A stretch of DNA of 44,742 nt from Zygnema cylindricum (Eukaryota > Streptophyta > Zygnematophyceae > Zygnematales > Zygnemataceae). The notes under the pieces were generated by a model. That model did no database searches, was not told the origin of the DNA, and saw only the letters and a list, made by a program, of their open reading frames with translations. Positions within the stretch are counted from its first letter, which is position 1; each line of letters begins with the position of its first letter. Shown here piece by piece: positions 21,746-32,899 of the stretch. The translations under genes were made by a program, and so were the position numbers. The stretch is from NCBI GenBank assembly GCA_037447655.1, contig JBBHKE010001969.1:407708-452449 (forward strand). The letters are read 5' to 3'.

Positions 21746-21785
21746 GTTGAGATGCGGTTGGACATGTTGAGATGCGGTTGGACAT
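21746..21785. repeat. 20-bp perfect tandem duplication
   Basis: GTTGAGATGCGGTTGGACAT occurs twice in a row, just outside the Harbinger-like element. Confidence 0.95.
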
Positions 21786-21929
21786 TTTGCGTGTTTTTTC
21801 AATTGTGAGCCGATTTTGCCAAGGGCTTAAAAAAGTCTATTACTCGGCAATAACAAAGATTTTTTCGAGAAGAGATCGACTTGGGATTTACATTTTGACT
21901 GGTTTAGAGTTTATTAGAGTGCATCGTTC

Positions 21930-22358
21930 ATTGATATGTAGATTGGGGTGACGATTTTGATTTCGGAATATCGGCGTCTGATTACACGTTTATTTTTAGA
22001 GGACCGACAATACCTGAGGCTCACTACAGTACTATACCCGACAATTGATCCATTTCAACGGGAGCAGAATACATAGCAGCATGTCTCGCTTTTAAGGCAT
22101 TGGTCTGAATTAAAAATGTTGGGCGAATCAGGTGTATTGGTCGGGTGTTTGAAAACCTATTTGAAAAGCATAAATGCTACGACGTTGCTGTTAAATCTCG
22201 TGTTTCACAATAGAACATATAAAAAACATATTCGGATTCAGTGGCACTTCGTGAGAGATTCGATAAATGCTAAAGAGATGAAATATTATTTTGTATTTAC
22301 AGCAAAAGAGACAATTGAGATGTTAGCGAAGGTTGCTGCACATGTTGTATTTTAAATA
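21930..22358 (+). pseudogene. Decayed copia RNase H remnant
   Basis: Pieces of the copia RNase H domain can be read in shifting frames: GAEYIAACLAFKAL (the usual TEAEYIA motif), then FHNRTYKKHIRI.WHFVRD (the usual KHI.I.YHFIRE motif), then TAKETIEMLAKVAA (in place of the usual T.EQ.AD). Many stops separate them. It is a different lineage from F1-F3 and has no intact flanks. Confidence 0.65.
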
Positions 22359-22469
22359 AAGCTACCTAAATTAGGGTTATTGTGAGGTGGCCGCAATTTT
22401 GACAGTGAGAGGAGGGTTATTGTCCTTTGGTCTAAAATAGACCGCGGAAAACACCCAAAACTATTGCGA

Positions 22470-23434
22470 TGAGTAATATAGTCTACCATCAATAATGACA
22501 TTCAATTCTTACATGTACTTATTAATCTTGTGACACATGAAGAACTACACCTTACGACTTACACAAAAATGAGGTCAACATACATAAAACAATATATGGC
22601 ACACGAACCAAACACACAAAGCGCTTAACAACATCAAGACACATGATATCTCCGAAAACACTTATAGTATCTCAAAGCAACAAAGATATAATATTGACCA
22701 TGTCCATTATCTAAATTCCCTACACTTGACAACTTTGAAGTACTACATCTTCGGTCCCTACTTTTCAAGCAAGCATTGATATTTGTTCTACAAGGCTCTC
22801 GTGAATATATACAATTGTGAGCCACCTACATTTGACAAAACAACAAAAAAAGATAAATGCGCATGTCTACCACTAAGTCTAATTGAACCACCTACGGTGT
22901 TTGTCCTTATGCTAAAAAGCTAACCAGGTTGATTCCACACATTACTCAAAGTCAGCACTAATTTGTTGTATGTACAAAAACGTCTGGTTAGATATGTATG
23001 GATCATGTAATGACTTGCACTATTCCGAGTGCACATACAAAGTGTCTTGATTCACTGAGCCGTACAGTGTAATCTTTGTCGTAAACAACCCGTTGACAAC
23101 TTGTCGATCGTCTTCACGCCGCATAACTGAAACTGGTATTGTCGTCGACCAAATGGAATCTTATATATCGGATCTTTTTGACGAAACAACCCGCCGTGCA
23201 CTTCTCAAAGCTTCGTACCGTCGCATTAAATGTTGCGACACCCTTCATATAAGATTGCGTCGTAAGATTGCGTCGTATCTCCACATCCGGATCGCTTTAC
23301 GACCCTCCAACTAAGTCCTTACCAAATAAAATGAACCTTCGTCCACCGAATACTCCCGTTATTTGCGTACACCTTGTAGCGTATTTATTGTTACACTAAA
23401 ATATGTGTACACAAAACTTTGTCTTCAAAAACAA
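22470..23434 (-). repeat. Possible highly diverged F1-like LTR
   Basis: On the minus strand, a TGTTTTTGAAGAC-like start (near 23434) and several scattered islands resemble F1 LTR order: a GCGATCC block near 23290, TTTGAGTAATG near 22950 and CTTAGTGGTAG near 22870. Overall identity is low and the left end is not defined. An open frame at 23093-23314 falls inside it. Confidence 0.3.
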
Positions 23435-23829
23435 GATTCAGGACAAATTCACGTCGATCCTATTAAGGGTATATGTTCATCCGGCTGACGTACGTACTTG
23501 CTGTTAACTTTTAGCAAAAAGCGTGACAGAAGATGCTCAACGATTCCCGCGAGACGTTTATCTTTTCCCGTTCCGACAGTTTTATCATTTTGAGATCTAT
23601 TTCGAACGGAAGTTTCCTCGAAGGGTGAATTCTGTGAAATACTGTTTCTAAGAATGCGCGTTTTGATTACTTTTCCGGCGCCGAAATTGCATCGAACTTT
23701 CGAATGAAAACGAAATATTGTCTTCTTCCGAAGCAGAAAGAAATTAAAACCTTCGACGAAAGAGAAAAATATTGTAAGCCGGATTCAAACTCCAAGTCCA
23801 TCCGAACAGAGGATCTTCTCAAACCAAAG

Positions 23830-23893
23830 CTACCACGTGTCCTTCTCTAAAACGCTTTTGTGACGTGGCGAGCTCTTCGCCATAGCAGCCACC
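23830..23893 (+). promoter_or_regulatory. Upstream region of LRR locus 2 with ACGT elements
   Basis: A G-box core CACGTG at 23834-23839 and TGACGTGGC at 23861-23869 lie 25-60 bp before the ATG. The start context is CCACCATGG. I saw no clear TATA box at a plausible distance. The ACGT boxes may be in the leader rather than the promoter. Confidence 0.35.
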
Positions 23894-23978
23894 ATGGTCG
23901 TAGCGACAGCGCTGATATTTACGTGCCACGTGGCACTCGTCCTGGGAGATCTCAACGGAACCATGTCGGCGCCAGACA
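23894..23978 (+). other. Exon 1, signal peptide (LRR locus 2)
   Basis: 28 codons plus one base; hydrophobic VVATALIF...HVALVLG core, donor A|GTACGT. Intron 23979-24105 has an ordinary pyrimidine-rich 3' end and TATGCAG. Confidence 0.65.
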
Positions 23979-24105
23979 GTACGTGTTTCCCTCCTTAAGC
24001 TTTCCTTTTCCCGCTTCTTCTTCTGCAGCCCCTGCTATTCACACGTGTGAAATGCGCTTCCCATTCGCTCCTCTGACGCGTGTCTCTCTTCTCCTGCTTA
24101 TGCAG

Positions 24106-24208
24106 AGGCGGTTCTGGAGGCGGTGAAGGCGGCCGGCCGGGCGGGTATCGACTTTCCCGAGATCGAATGCGACGGCCAACATTTCTACTGCGACAACTAC
24201 CGCCGCGT
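24106..24208 (+). other. Exon 2, LRR N-cap (LRR locus 2)
   Basis: Starts AG|GCGGTTCTGG in the frame set by exon 1 and ends CGCCGCGT before GTATGC, leaving phase 2, which the LRR exons need. Reading through would stop at TGA 24219, which supports the splice. GC-rich compared with all downstream exons. Confidence 0.6.
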
Positions 24209-24600
24209 GTATGCAGTGTGAGGCATGGGCGCCGCGCCGCGTTTCGGCTTCCATGAACTCGCACTGAAATTCGCACTAAATTTCATACGGAAACTCGCAT
24301 TGAGTTTCGCATTGAATAGAGAGGGTGGGGAAGTGGGGGAAAGACATCGTTAGGACAAAGAGACGGAAGGGGGATGGGGGGGAAGGCGGTGACTTGTTTT
24401 ATAACTAACGGAGGGGAGGCCAAGACTTCTTTTGTTGTTAAGGAACGAGGTGGGGAGAAAGGAGGAGGGAGAAGGGTAGGATCTTGTTTGTTTGACAACG
24501 AAAGGGGGTTGATAATGTTTTGGGGTGTGTAAGAGATGAGTGAACAGGGTGGAAGAGCAGGAGTAGAGAGGGAGGATTTTAATAAACTAAAAGGTTGCAG

Positions 24601-24667
24601 GGATCTATCCTTCATGTTTCGCAGGACCATTGGCCGAGATTGGAAATTTCGCACCATTGGAGACATT
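24601..24667 (+). other. Damaged LRR exon, 67 bp (LRR locus 2)
   Basis: Between GTTGCAG and GTGAGT. It starts as DLSFMF in the expected frame and ends as GPLAEIGNFAPLETL in another frame, consistent with loss of 5 bp from a 72-bp exon. Confidence 0.5.
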
Positions 24668-25156
24668 GTGAGTGAACACTTGTGGGGTGATGCACCTAAT
24701 ACGGAAAACAAGAAGAAAAATCAGACGAGTAAATCTCTAATGAAAACGAGACTAGAAAGATGTAAACTGAGCTTATGTTAGTCTTTAGCCATTTGTTTTT
24801 TTCAACAGAAACAGTGAGTGTAAGGGGAGGGGGTAGGGGATGCTTTAATTCTGTTGTTATTTGATGTTTTTTTTCTGTACATTTTTCCGTTTTGGAAAAT
24901 AAATCCTCATTAATTTAAAGGTGTGTTTGCCTTTGTTCAGTTTAGAAAATTGGAGGAGTCAAATCCATTAGGTGTACCTTGAAATCATACAAAATCATAT
25001 TTGTATCTATATGTAGGTGCGATGTTGGAGAAAAGACTTTAAATCTACTTGCGAAGAAATCCTACTTAAGCTAATTCATGGTGTAAATTCTTATAGACAT
25101 ACCTAACCTCATGGGAGGGGTGGGGTTTGCTGGAGTGGGGATGGATGTTGTCACAG

Positions 25157-25228
25157 GATCTTAACTGGAACCTATCTTACTGGAAAGATTCCATCGTCCA
25201 TCGGTCGATTGTCATGTCTTCGATCATT
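25157..25228 (+). other. LRR exon (LRR locus 2)
   Basis: 72 bp after TCACAG, donor GTAATA; ILTGTYLTGKIPSSIGRLSC. TACCTAAC at 25100-25107 and G-rich 25113-25140 upstream. Confidence 0.75.
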
Positions 25229-26667
25229 GTAATACAACTGACACTATGACTATGTTGGATCGTGTACAGTAAACGGTTATGGTTTGTGATTGAAAAAGAT
25301 GGGAGGGAGTCAGAGGGGATTATGGAAAGAAAACATTTTTTATTTAATTAAAACAATAATTGTAGTAGCAATAAATAACAATGCATTTTCATGAATAATA
25401 AGGTCACCAAAAATAAAAAACATTTGTTAATTAAAATGACCATACTCGGTATGTTTTGAAGGTTAGAGAAGAATCATGTTGTTCGGGAGAAAAAACCATA
25501 GCACTATTTACCCCCTAACTGGGGAAGCTGAGTACATGGTGGTCTAAATAATTGTTAAAGAAGTCATTTGGGTAATGAATTTATGACGGAATTGAAATAT
25601 GAACAGGGTCCCCAACTTCGAGTTGCATGTGATATTCAAGAATGTAATGCATTTATACATTTTTTTTTTATGTCTAATGATATTGAATCAAGGAAAATAA
25701 GTAGTATTTTTTAGTGACATTTGTTAATACAAATAAATAATGGAAAAAAATATTTTTTATGATGTATAATGATGATAAACAGGTCATGATCTTCCACAAA
25801 AAAAAGGAACACCAGCAAGTTTAGCTTTAATTGTCTAATATATTTTTTATAAGGGTTTTTTCCTTTGGGGGTAGTATTTGAGGGTTGCCAAGCTTTTTTT
25901 CTTTTCGTTATGCTAACGTTTAAAAAGAAATTTAAATAGAGAAAATTATTTCCAAAAGGGGGAGGGTTAGTGACAAAACCCGTGTTTGAATGTACAAGAT
26001 TTTAATATTGTTTTTATCTGCTTCTTAGAGTTTTTTGTTTTATATTGAGTCTAAGAATTATTTTTCTTTGGTCTTTTTGAAATGGAATAATCTATGCAAA
26101 CTAAGAGAGGGAAAGAAAAGGTGATCTGGAACAAAAGATAGGATGTGTATATTTGTGTAAATATAAAATATTTATGAATGAGGGAGAGAATAGATTTAAA
26201 TGTCTCTTTGTTTACTAATTTCATATGATTCTATAATGCATCCTACATTACTTTCTCTCTTTTTGGCACATTTTTCACCCTACTGAAGATTTTTCCCATA
26301 ATTACGGGGTTGTAAATTGGTCTTTTCCCGTGCTCATGTTATTATTTTCTTTCTAAAATAAATCATTTGATTTCGAAAATTCGAGTGACATATTGCGGGG
26401 AAGTGGGGGAAAAAGGAAATTGGGTAAGCAAACAAATATGATAAAAAATTGTGTGTGGAATTATGTTCGAAGGTCAAATCCCATTAACTACAGGCTATAA
26501 TCAATTCACAATTATGTTTACCATTTTATTATATAAATTTCATGGAAACCCCCTTAGGCACGTTTACTAATAATTCACACTTGATTAATTTCAGTGTATA
26601 ATTTTGTAACTATACTAATCCGGAGACACTTGGGGAGGCAGGGACTTGGTGATGCCGGGTGTCACAG

Positions 26668-26739
26668 GTATGTAAATTACATCCAGTTGACTGGACAGAT
26701 TCCGAAGTTCATCGGTGAATTGAAAAACTTTCAACGCTT
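26668..26739 (+). other. LRR exon (LRR locus 2)
   Basis: 72 bp between TCACAG and GTAAGA; YVNYIQLTGQIPKFIGELKN. TACTAAT at 26613-26619, moderately G-rich tract after it. Confidence 0.75.
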
Positions 26740-26799
26740 GTAAGAGACATGACACATCACTATTACTGGTTATGGTTTGTTGCCAAAAGTGTATCACCA

Positions 26800-28440
26800 C
26801 ATCTGATGTAGTAACAGTTACAGAATTTTTTTGTTGAGAGCTGGAGCAATATTTTGAAAATATATCACTATTTTGCATATTTTATTTATTTAATTTTTCA
26901 TTTTGAAAATGCGAGTTTTGCCTTTCAAGTATGCAGATGTTGTTGCTCTCCAATTTTCTTATTACAACCATTGGTAATAATATTAATAAGACCAGCATTA
27001 TAGACGTACCTCATGAGATGCTTGCGGATGCACTATAAGGGCAAACGTTCAGTCAAGCCCTTTCCTCGCGACCTTCACTCTTCACTGAACTAATGCGTCA
27101 GCCTCTTGGTCATTCATGTGGTCTTTTTCTCATTTCTATCAATTTACCGATTATAATGAGTTTTCATATTCTCCTTTTTTCTTCTCTTTGTTTCCTCGTC
27201 GTCTTCTTTTAACACTTCTCTTTAGTTCCAATATTATTCCATTGACAATTTTTTTTGCTTTCTTCCCATCTGTTATTCTTTTGCCTAAAAGGGCCTTGCC
27301 TCTCATATCCTCCTCCTCACCTTCCCTTCCCTACCGTGTGTCAAGAAAATATTCGATATATTCATGACAAATGTCAAGTCGTCAATTTAATAGGTTATTT
27401 TAGCGTTAGGTACCTTTGGAAGTGCAGAAGTGCCTTTCTTTCTCGCTCAAACTCCAGATTTTTTTCCGGTAGCCATCCTTTTATTAAGAGTCTGTCACCT
27501 AGTCACACTTATTTGAGTTCCGTAATGTAGCTTGTGCCTACATCGATCTCTTCTAATATTATCTAATATGAAGTACTTTTTTCTTTTTGTGTATATACCT
27601 TTGGTAGGGTGGGATAATTCGCTTTGAGGTCTATAGTAGTCTATTTCTTACGTCAAAAGTATTGTTACCTCCTGTTTTAATTTCAGTTAACATATCTAGA
27701 TAAGCTTGACCTAGAAATAGCTATGCCTCAATCTGCTTAGGTTGCTTCTTGATTAGAGTTTCTCTCTTGTCAATTCTCTTATGAAAGGCCTTTCTCTTAT
27801 TTCTTAGATTTACGTGAGCTAAAACAAACCTTACGCCTTACTCTTTTTCTCTTGCCTCTTGGTTTGTCTTTATTCTGTTGCATGTCTTTTTTTGTTCTTT
27901 GGTCTTCCCTATTTTCAGACTTCTTTTGCTAATCTTTTCTACTTATTATCCAGCTATTTTCATGGTCTCAATTCTGTAGGCTATGGGCCCGAGCCCAGCC
28001 CGTGTCCAGCCCTTCACCTAAATTTCAAGATATTCAATTTTGTTTGTAGAAGTTTCCAATTGAGCACCTTTTTAGGCTTTTAAAAAATCAACAGAATGAC
28101 AAATAACGAGTTTCAGATGCATGTGTTTTCTTCAACCAAATTTGAGGATTTTACCATATTTCAATAGTTGTTTTGTTGTGTTTACTTTATGATTGCTAAT
28201 TGAAATGGATTATATAAACTGGAAAAATCGAGTGATAAAATGGAAAGGCTGTGAGAGGAGTGGCAGGAAGAGAGGAGTGTCAAATGCGATTGTATGTGAA
28301 TGTTGTTTGTGCCAAATAAATCCACCAAGAACCAATGGAAATCAATGTAAAATAATCTTTTGTCATATTTTTACCACGTCTTGTGTTGGATAAAAACCTA
28401 AAAAATGTATCTACAAAGATTTAATATTCAATAATAATGT
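26800..28440. other. Long intron of LRR locus 2, no other gene seen
   Basis: AT-rich with a pyrimidine-rich patch at 27160-27320. Short open frames here (27116-27530, 27859-28083) look random. Confidence 0.45.
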
Positions 28441-28489
28441 TTAACCTGGCATTTGACACGGGGGAGGTGGCCGTGAATTTATATCACAT

Positions 28490-28561
28490 AGATCTTTCTA
28501 ATAACAAACTGAATGGAAGGATTCTGTCATCCATCAGTAAGCTTACATCCCTCCAAGAGTT
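28490..28561 (+). other. LRR exon with altered acceptor (LRR locus 2)
   Basis: DLSNNKLNGRILSSISKLTS then LQEL, donor GTAAGA. The 72-bp exon would need AG at 28488-28489 but AT is present; the nearest AG (28490-28491) would shift the frame. Confidence 0.6.
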
Positions 28562-29437
28562 GTAAGACACAATTCACTGGCTTTGTTATGCATCAAAAGT
28601 ATACTCTAATTGGTTATGTCTTGTTGTAAATAATATTTCACCACGTTGAAGGTCGTAAGGATCATGTTCACAGTTGGTAAACATGCTCGATTTCCTATTT
28701 AATAGCATACAAGTCCAAGCTTTCAAGTATTTAAGTATTGTTTTTGACAAAATGTAAGGTTATAAATACGAGTAAGAAAAACAACACGAATAATGTGTTT
28801 ACAAAAAAAGTAAACTAAGAAAATAGACAACAAATATGAGATCAAGTAGGTTTTTAGCGTTTTGCACTTTAATATATGGTACTCTTCATTGTCCTCTGAT
28901 AGTTTATTCTTCCGTTGCTACCAAAAATATGTTGAGGATGCTTCTCAACCACTTCCAACTAAACCTGGATTTTTATTTGTATCATTTTTAATAACGACAC
29001 GTGAAGCAATGAAATCCTTCAATGAAAATTTTATGAGAGTTCAAAAACAACCAGCATAAGTTACTTACGCTAAGTTTAATCGATTCACGACACGAGTTCA
29101 CCATTTGAAATGCATAAACATGCTCCTAAACATCAATGTAATCATCAAGTCTGTCTTGCAAGTTCTTCATTCTCCATTTAGGAATCTCATAATCACATCG
29201 ATATGGTGAATATAATGTTGCTTGCTTGTGCTTAAACTCATAAGAAGCTGAAATTATGTGAATCTGAAGTCCGTAGGAAAGGTGTATTCAAAATATATCC
29301 CATACTTTGGACGGTGGAAAAACACCATTCACATGTACTCGCCAGGAATACAAAGTCAATTTTTCCAAGGTGTATAAAATTTTAGTCCATACAAATTAGG
29401 TGGGTGGCTGGTTCGATGGGGATACCTTCTGTCACAG

Positions 29438-29509
29438 ACACCTACAACTCAACAAGCTTACTGGAAGCATTTTTTCGTCCATTGGTCAGCTGAGGTCACT
29501 CCAAACCGT
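29438..29509 (+). other. LRR exon (LRR locus 2)
   Basis: 72 bp after TCACAG, donor GTAAAA; HLQLNKLTGSIFSSIGQLRS. The intron after it matches the intron in front of 14421 in locus 1. Confidence 0.75.
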
Positions 29510-29737
29510 GTAAAACCTATGCCGTTATGAGGGGAATTAAACATCCATCAATTGCACCCAGAATCACTTCAAAATGATGAATGTCATCTTTCTAATTCTC
29601 ATGGTGGATAAATACATTTAGATGAAATAGTTAAGAATTCACCCTCAATTTTTCTTATTGGCTCGTATCGTTGAAACCTTTACGAACTGGTTGTCACTTG
29701 GCGGGGAGATGGGAGGATGGGGATGGGTGATGTCACG

Positions 29738-29809
29738 AGGTCTTTATGGTAACATGTGGAGTGGAAGCATTCCCTGGTCCATCGGTGACCTGACATCCCT
29801 CACATACTT
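29738..29809 (+). other. LRR exon with altered acceptor (LRR locus 2)
   Basis: GLYGNMWSGSIPWSIGDLTS, donor GTAAGA. The acceptor reads TCACG, one base short of TCACAG. TACGAAC at 29681-29687 and a G-quadruplex-capable tract 29703-29727 upstream. Confidence 0.65.
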
Positions 29810-29914
29810 GTAAGATACATCAATAGAGATTCCTGTACTTTCAATCCTTCTACCGATAATCGGCGGTATTGATATTATCCGAAATCATTTGCTTGATTTT
29901 TGCAATATGTATTA

Positions 29915-31026
29915 GCCACTTATGACCTAAAACAGGCCCCTATGCAATGGAATCTGAAGCTTGATGAATTCTTAACTAGTTTAGGATTACAAAGGATAAA
30001 TTTTGATCACTCTGTCTATGTTCTAAAAGGTGAGGATGGGATTGTGTATATAGCGGTGTATGTAGATGATTTACTTTTAATTAGCAAATCAATGGTTGAA
30101 ATTAACAAAATTAAAACTGCTCTAAATTCACGGTTTGTGATAAAAGACCTCTGTGAGGCAAAGTATATTTTGGGCATCTAGGAAGAGAGGGATAGAAATA
30201 AAAAAGTAATAAAATTGACACAAAAGGAGGCTATTCGAAACATCTAAGATGAGTATGGAATGCGAGGGCAAAAGGATGTTTAACTCCAATGGAGTTCCAA
30301 CAGAAGTTAGAGGAAGAAGAGACAGAACCGTGTGTCATTGTTAGCGAGTATTTAGAGTCACGGTAGGATGATCCTATGACACTAATACCTTACAGACAGA
30401 TAGTGGGAAGCTTAATATATTTCATAAAATGTACCCGTCATGACATTGCTGTAGCACTTGGGGTACTAAACACAAGTCTAGAGAATCTGAGAAAATCTGA
30501 CCTTGATGCAGGAAGGAGAGTCTTAGGATACTTGGCAGGAACCAAAGACCTCAAACTCACACTAGGAGGAGGAAAAGTGAAGCTGCAAACGTGGAGTGAT
30601 GCAAGCCGGAAATCCACCACGGGATTCGTTCTGCAAATTGGGAACAAGACTTGCTGCTGGAGCAGCAAACTTCAAAAGGTTACAGCACAGTCGACAATAG
30701 AGTCACAATATATGGCAGCAAGTTCGACCCTCAAAGAACTCTTATGCGTGAAATCCATGTTGCAAGAATTATGATACATGGTGGTTGGTCCACACGTGAT
30801 CTGGTGTGACAACGAAGGTGCCATTGCCATTGCCTCTTACCCAAGTCATCACTTCAAAAGGAAGCACATGGATGTAAGACTACACTTTGTAAAGGAAAAG
30901 GTGTTCTCAAGGGTGATCAAATTATGATATCTGCCAGCAAAAAGAATGATTGCTGATATACTTACGAAAGCTCTTCCTGCTCCCAAACTGAAGTATTGTA
31001 GAGATGCACTAATATTGGGTGAATAG
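29915..31026 (+). pseudogene. pol: F2 reverse transcriptase/RNase H remnant
   Basis: DLKQAPMQWN opens the similarity; YVDD, the catalytic pair of reverse transcriptase, is at 30059-30070; KYILGI stops at a TAG (30179-30181). After frame breaks, RNase H runs 30376-30774 (PYRQIVGSLIYF, WSDAS, WSSKLQKVTAQST), stops at TGA, and resumes as IWCDNEGAIAIAS...KHMDVRLHFV and ADILTKALPAPKL to 31026. At least four disabling changes are visible. Confidence 0.8.
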
Positions 31027-31229
31027 CCGAGTTGTTGCACTACGATGTTGTTATGCTGCGCTAGTCCAAAATGAGGGAATAGTGAGACTAGGTGACTAGC
31101 TGATTTGCTGCGCTGCTATGCTGCCATGGTGCGTTGCTATACTGCCATATTGCGCTAGTGTGACATCGCAGCTGCACGGCTCTGAAATCACATCTGAGCT
31201 AATACAGTGAGTCTAAAGCTTTAAGGGAG

Positions 31230-32126
31230 TGTTGATTTTGGAAAGCTTTAAGTCTCAGTAAATTAGTAGGACGGCAGGAAGAAAGATCTACAAGGACACG
31301 CGTCGTCACATAAATCTCATTACAGGTACTCTGGAATGGCATTTACATCCACATACACATATCACACATCGAGTGGGACAATGCAGCTGCGATGCATCAA
31401 GGCAGTTGCGACGCAGTCAGGATGACGGAGCTGCGACGAAGTTAAGACAACGCAGCTGCGATGCAGACAGGACAACGCAACTGCGATTACTTTGATATGG
31501 TCTGTACGGACAACGCAGCCGCGGATATCCTAATGTGATTCAGTACAATACAAAGCATCTGCGATGAATACGAATCTAGTCAACGGACAAGATTCATAAG
31601 ATGATCACACAAGACTTAGCTGTCAAATGTTTGATACGTTATTTCGTATAGATTTTGAGTAATGATGATTGTACGGTGGTAGCTCGATGATTGTACGGTG
31701 GTAGCTCAATGATAGTTCAGTGGTATCTCAGTGGTAGTTTGGTAGATTAAAGTTAGCTTGGTTGTTTGACGTACCTCTCAGGTACACTTGCATTGTTGGT
31801 ACAACACAGGTATAAGACTTAGGACTGACAACATTTCATGTATCCAGACTTCCAAGTAGTAAAGTTGCAAACAGTTTTTGGGAAACTTCTGAGTAATATA
31901 TCTTGAGTGTTGTCGGGTCAATTCTACTGAAATTTTGGGAGTTGTCAGTGTTTATGCTGCTCTATATTGTGATAGAGCTTTGTGAAGTTTAGATGCTTGT
32001 ACAAGATTTGGTGAGCACTTGTAAACAACTGTTTGGTAGGATTCTTGATAGTTTCTAAGAGTGTATGATGTCTACTTCTACTACTATTGCTGCTCCTCCA
32101 CCTGCATCGGTGGTCGTAGAACAACA
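31230..32126 (+). repeat. F2 3' LTR (897 bp)
   Basis: Starts TGTTGATTTTGG directly after the purine tract and ends AGAACAACA, as in F1. It contains imperfect repeats of ACAACGCAGCTGCGATGCAG (31380-31510) and a tandem TGATTGTACGGTGGTAGCTC (31666-31706). An ATG at 32064-32072 opens a frame to the LTR end (MMSTSTTIAAPPPAS...EQQ), so this family too starts gag inside the LTR. The structure is alignable with F1 LTRs in several blocks. Confidence 0.7.
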
Positions 32127-32696
32127 AAAATATCATAAAATAATGAAATTATGTCCGTACAATTTCGTACATTTAAAAAGAATTGATCTGAACATGTACC
32201 GCAGTTTGTACGTTTTCCGTTAAATGAGCGGTAAAAAATTCACTGTCTACTGTCGTGGTGTCTATACACCTCAAATCAGTATTAGAGTATGTAACTCTAA
32301 TGTGGGTTCCTGAAATAGTATACATGATTTTAATTTTTCATTAAAGTTAATTAAGGTACTAATAAGGAAAATAGTGTGGTGTACGGTCTATGTCAAACCG
32401 TATATAAATGTACCTTTTAAAGTAAAAATTTCCAAAAAATGAATTAAATCAGACGCATACGCATAGGAACGTGTGATAAAAAAACGGGATTCATCCTGGT
32501 CGGATAATTGCCGTAAATTAGTATAACATGTAAAGATACATAAATTTCGCGACATCGTACAATTTCTAATATTTTGTACGGATACATTATATTAATGTAT
32601 ACAATCGTACGGTGATTATTCTTTGTTTTGCAACTCCCAAATAAGCATTAACACAGAAATTAAAATACATATTTTTTATGAAAATGTTGAAATTCC
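32127..32696. other. Intergenic DNA, no feature seen
   Basis: AT-rich with frequent GTAC and GTACGG words; no coding signal. Confidence 0.45.
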
Positions 32697-32699
32697 TTA

Positions 32700-32877
32700 G
32701 AGTGGCGTTCCATCAGACGAAAAGTGAGGTTGTTTAAAAAAATTCGGACCTATCTGTACTATGCCGTACCTCTTATTTTTTTTTATACGCGAAAAACATT
32801 ACATAGAATCTTGCCAATATTCTCTAAAACTATAGGAGGTAATAATGACCACTGGATGTTTTTTCACGAAGCATTCT
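32700..32877. mobile_element. Harbinger-like element, left-end fragment
   Basis: Starts GAGTGGCGTTCCATCA after TTA (32697-32699) and follows 19892 and 33962 until GAAGCATTC at 32877. Homology stops just before the place of the hairpin in the other two copies. Confidence 0.75.
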
Positions 32878-32899
32878 CAGGTTTTTTTGTTTTCATCTG

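Larger units (their letters stand above)
23894..29809 (+). pseudogene. LRR locus 2: 5' half of a receptor-like LRR gene
   Basis: Exon 1 (23894-23978) encodes a signal peptide (MVVATALIFTCHVALVLG). Exon 2 (24106-24208) encodes an LRR N-cap with paired Cys (ECDGQHFYCDNYRRV). LRR exons follow: 24601-24667, 25157-25228, 26668-26739, 28490-28561, 29438-29509 and 29738-29809, all phase 2. Exon 24601 is 67 rather than 72 bp and breaks frame; the acceptor of 28490 has AT and that of 29738 has CG instead of AG. The gene then runs into a truncated copia near 29910 and no 3' half is found. The last two exons and their introns match 14421 and 14729 of locus 1, so the loci are tandem paralogues. The product would be extracellular. 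I call it a pseudogene, moderately sure. Confidence 0.6.
29910..32126 (+). mobile_element. F2 copia, 5'-truncated (pol remnant plus 3' LTR)
   Basis: Copia sequence begins inside reverse transcriptase near 29915, within an LRR intron. It continues through RNase H to a stop at 31024-31026, a 3' UTR, a polypurine tract TTTAAGGGAG (31220-31229) and the 3' LTR. Everything 5' of the reverse transcriptase fingers is missing. Without the 5' end the target duplication cannot be tested. Confidence 0.8.

Noticed and set aside
17027-24000. Protein kinase exons expected after an LRR ectodomain
   Set aside because: I looked for GxGxxG, HRD-like and DFG-like motifs in likely exons and found none.
23995-24276. 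Minus-strand Arg-rich ORFs over exons 1-2 of LRR locus 2
   Set aside because: Shadows of the GC-rich coding exon on the other strand.
24283-24711. Minus-strand 142-aa Pro/Ser-rich ORF
   Set aside because: Produced by G-rich intron sequence on the plus strand; it overlaps the LRR exon at 24601.
27116-27530. Hydrophobic ORFs in the long intron
   Set aside because: Encoded by a T/C-rich stretch; no ordered membrane protein features or homology.
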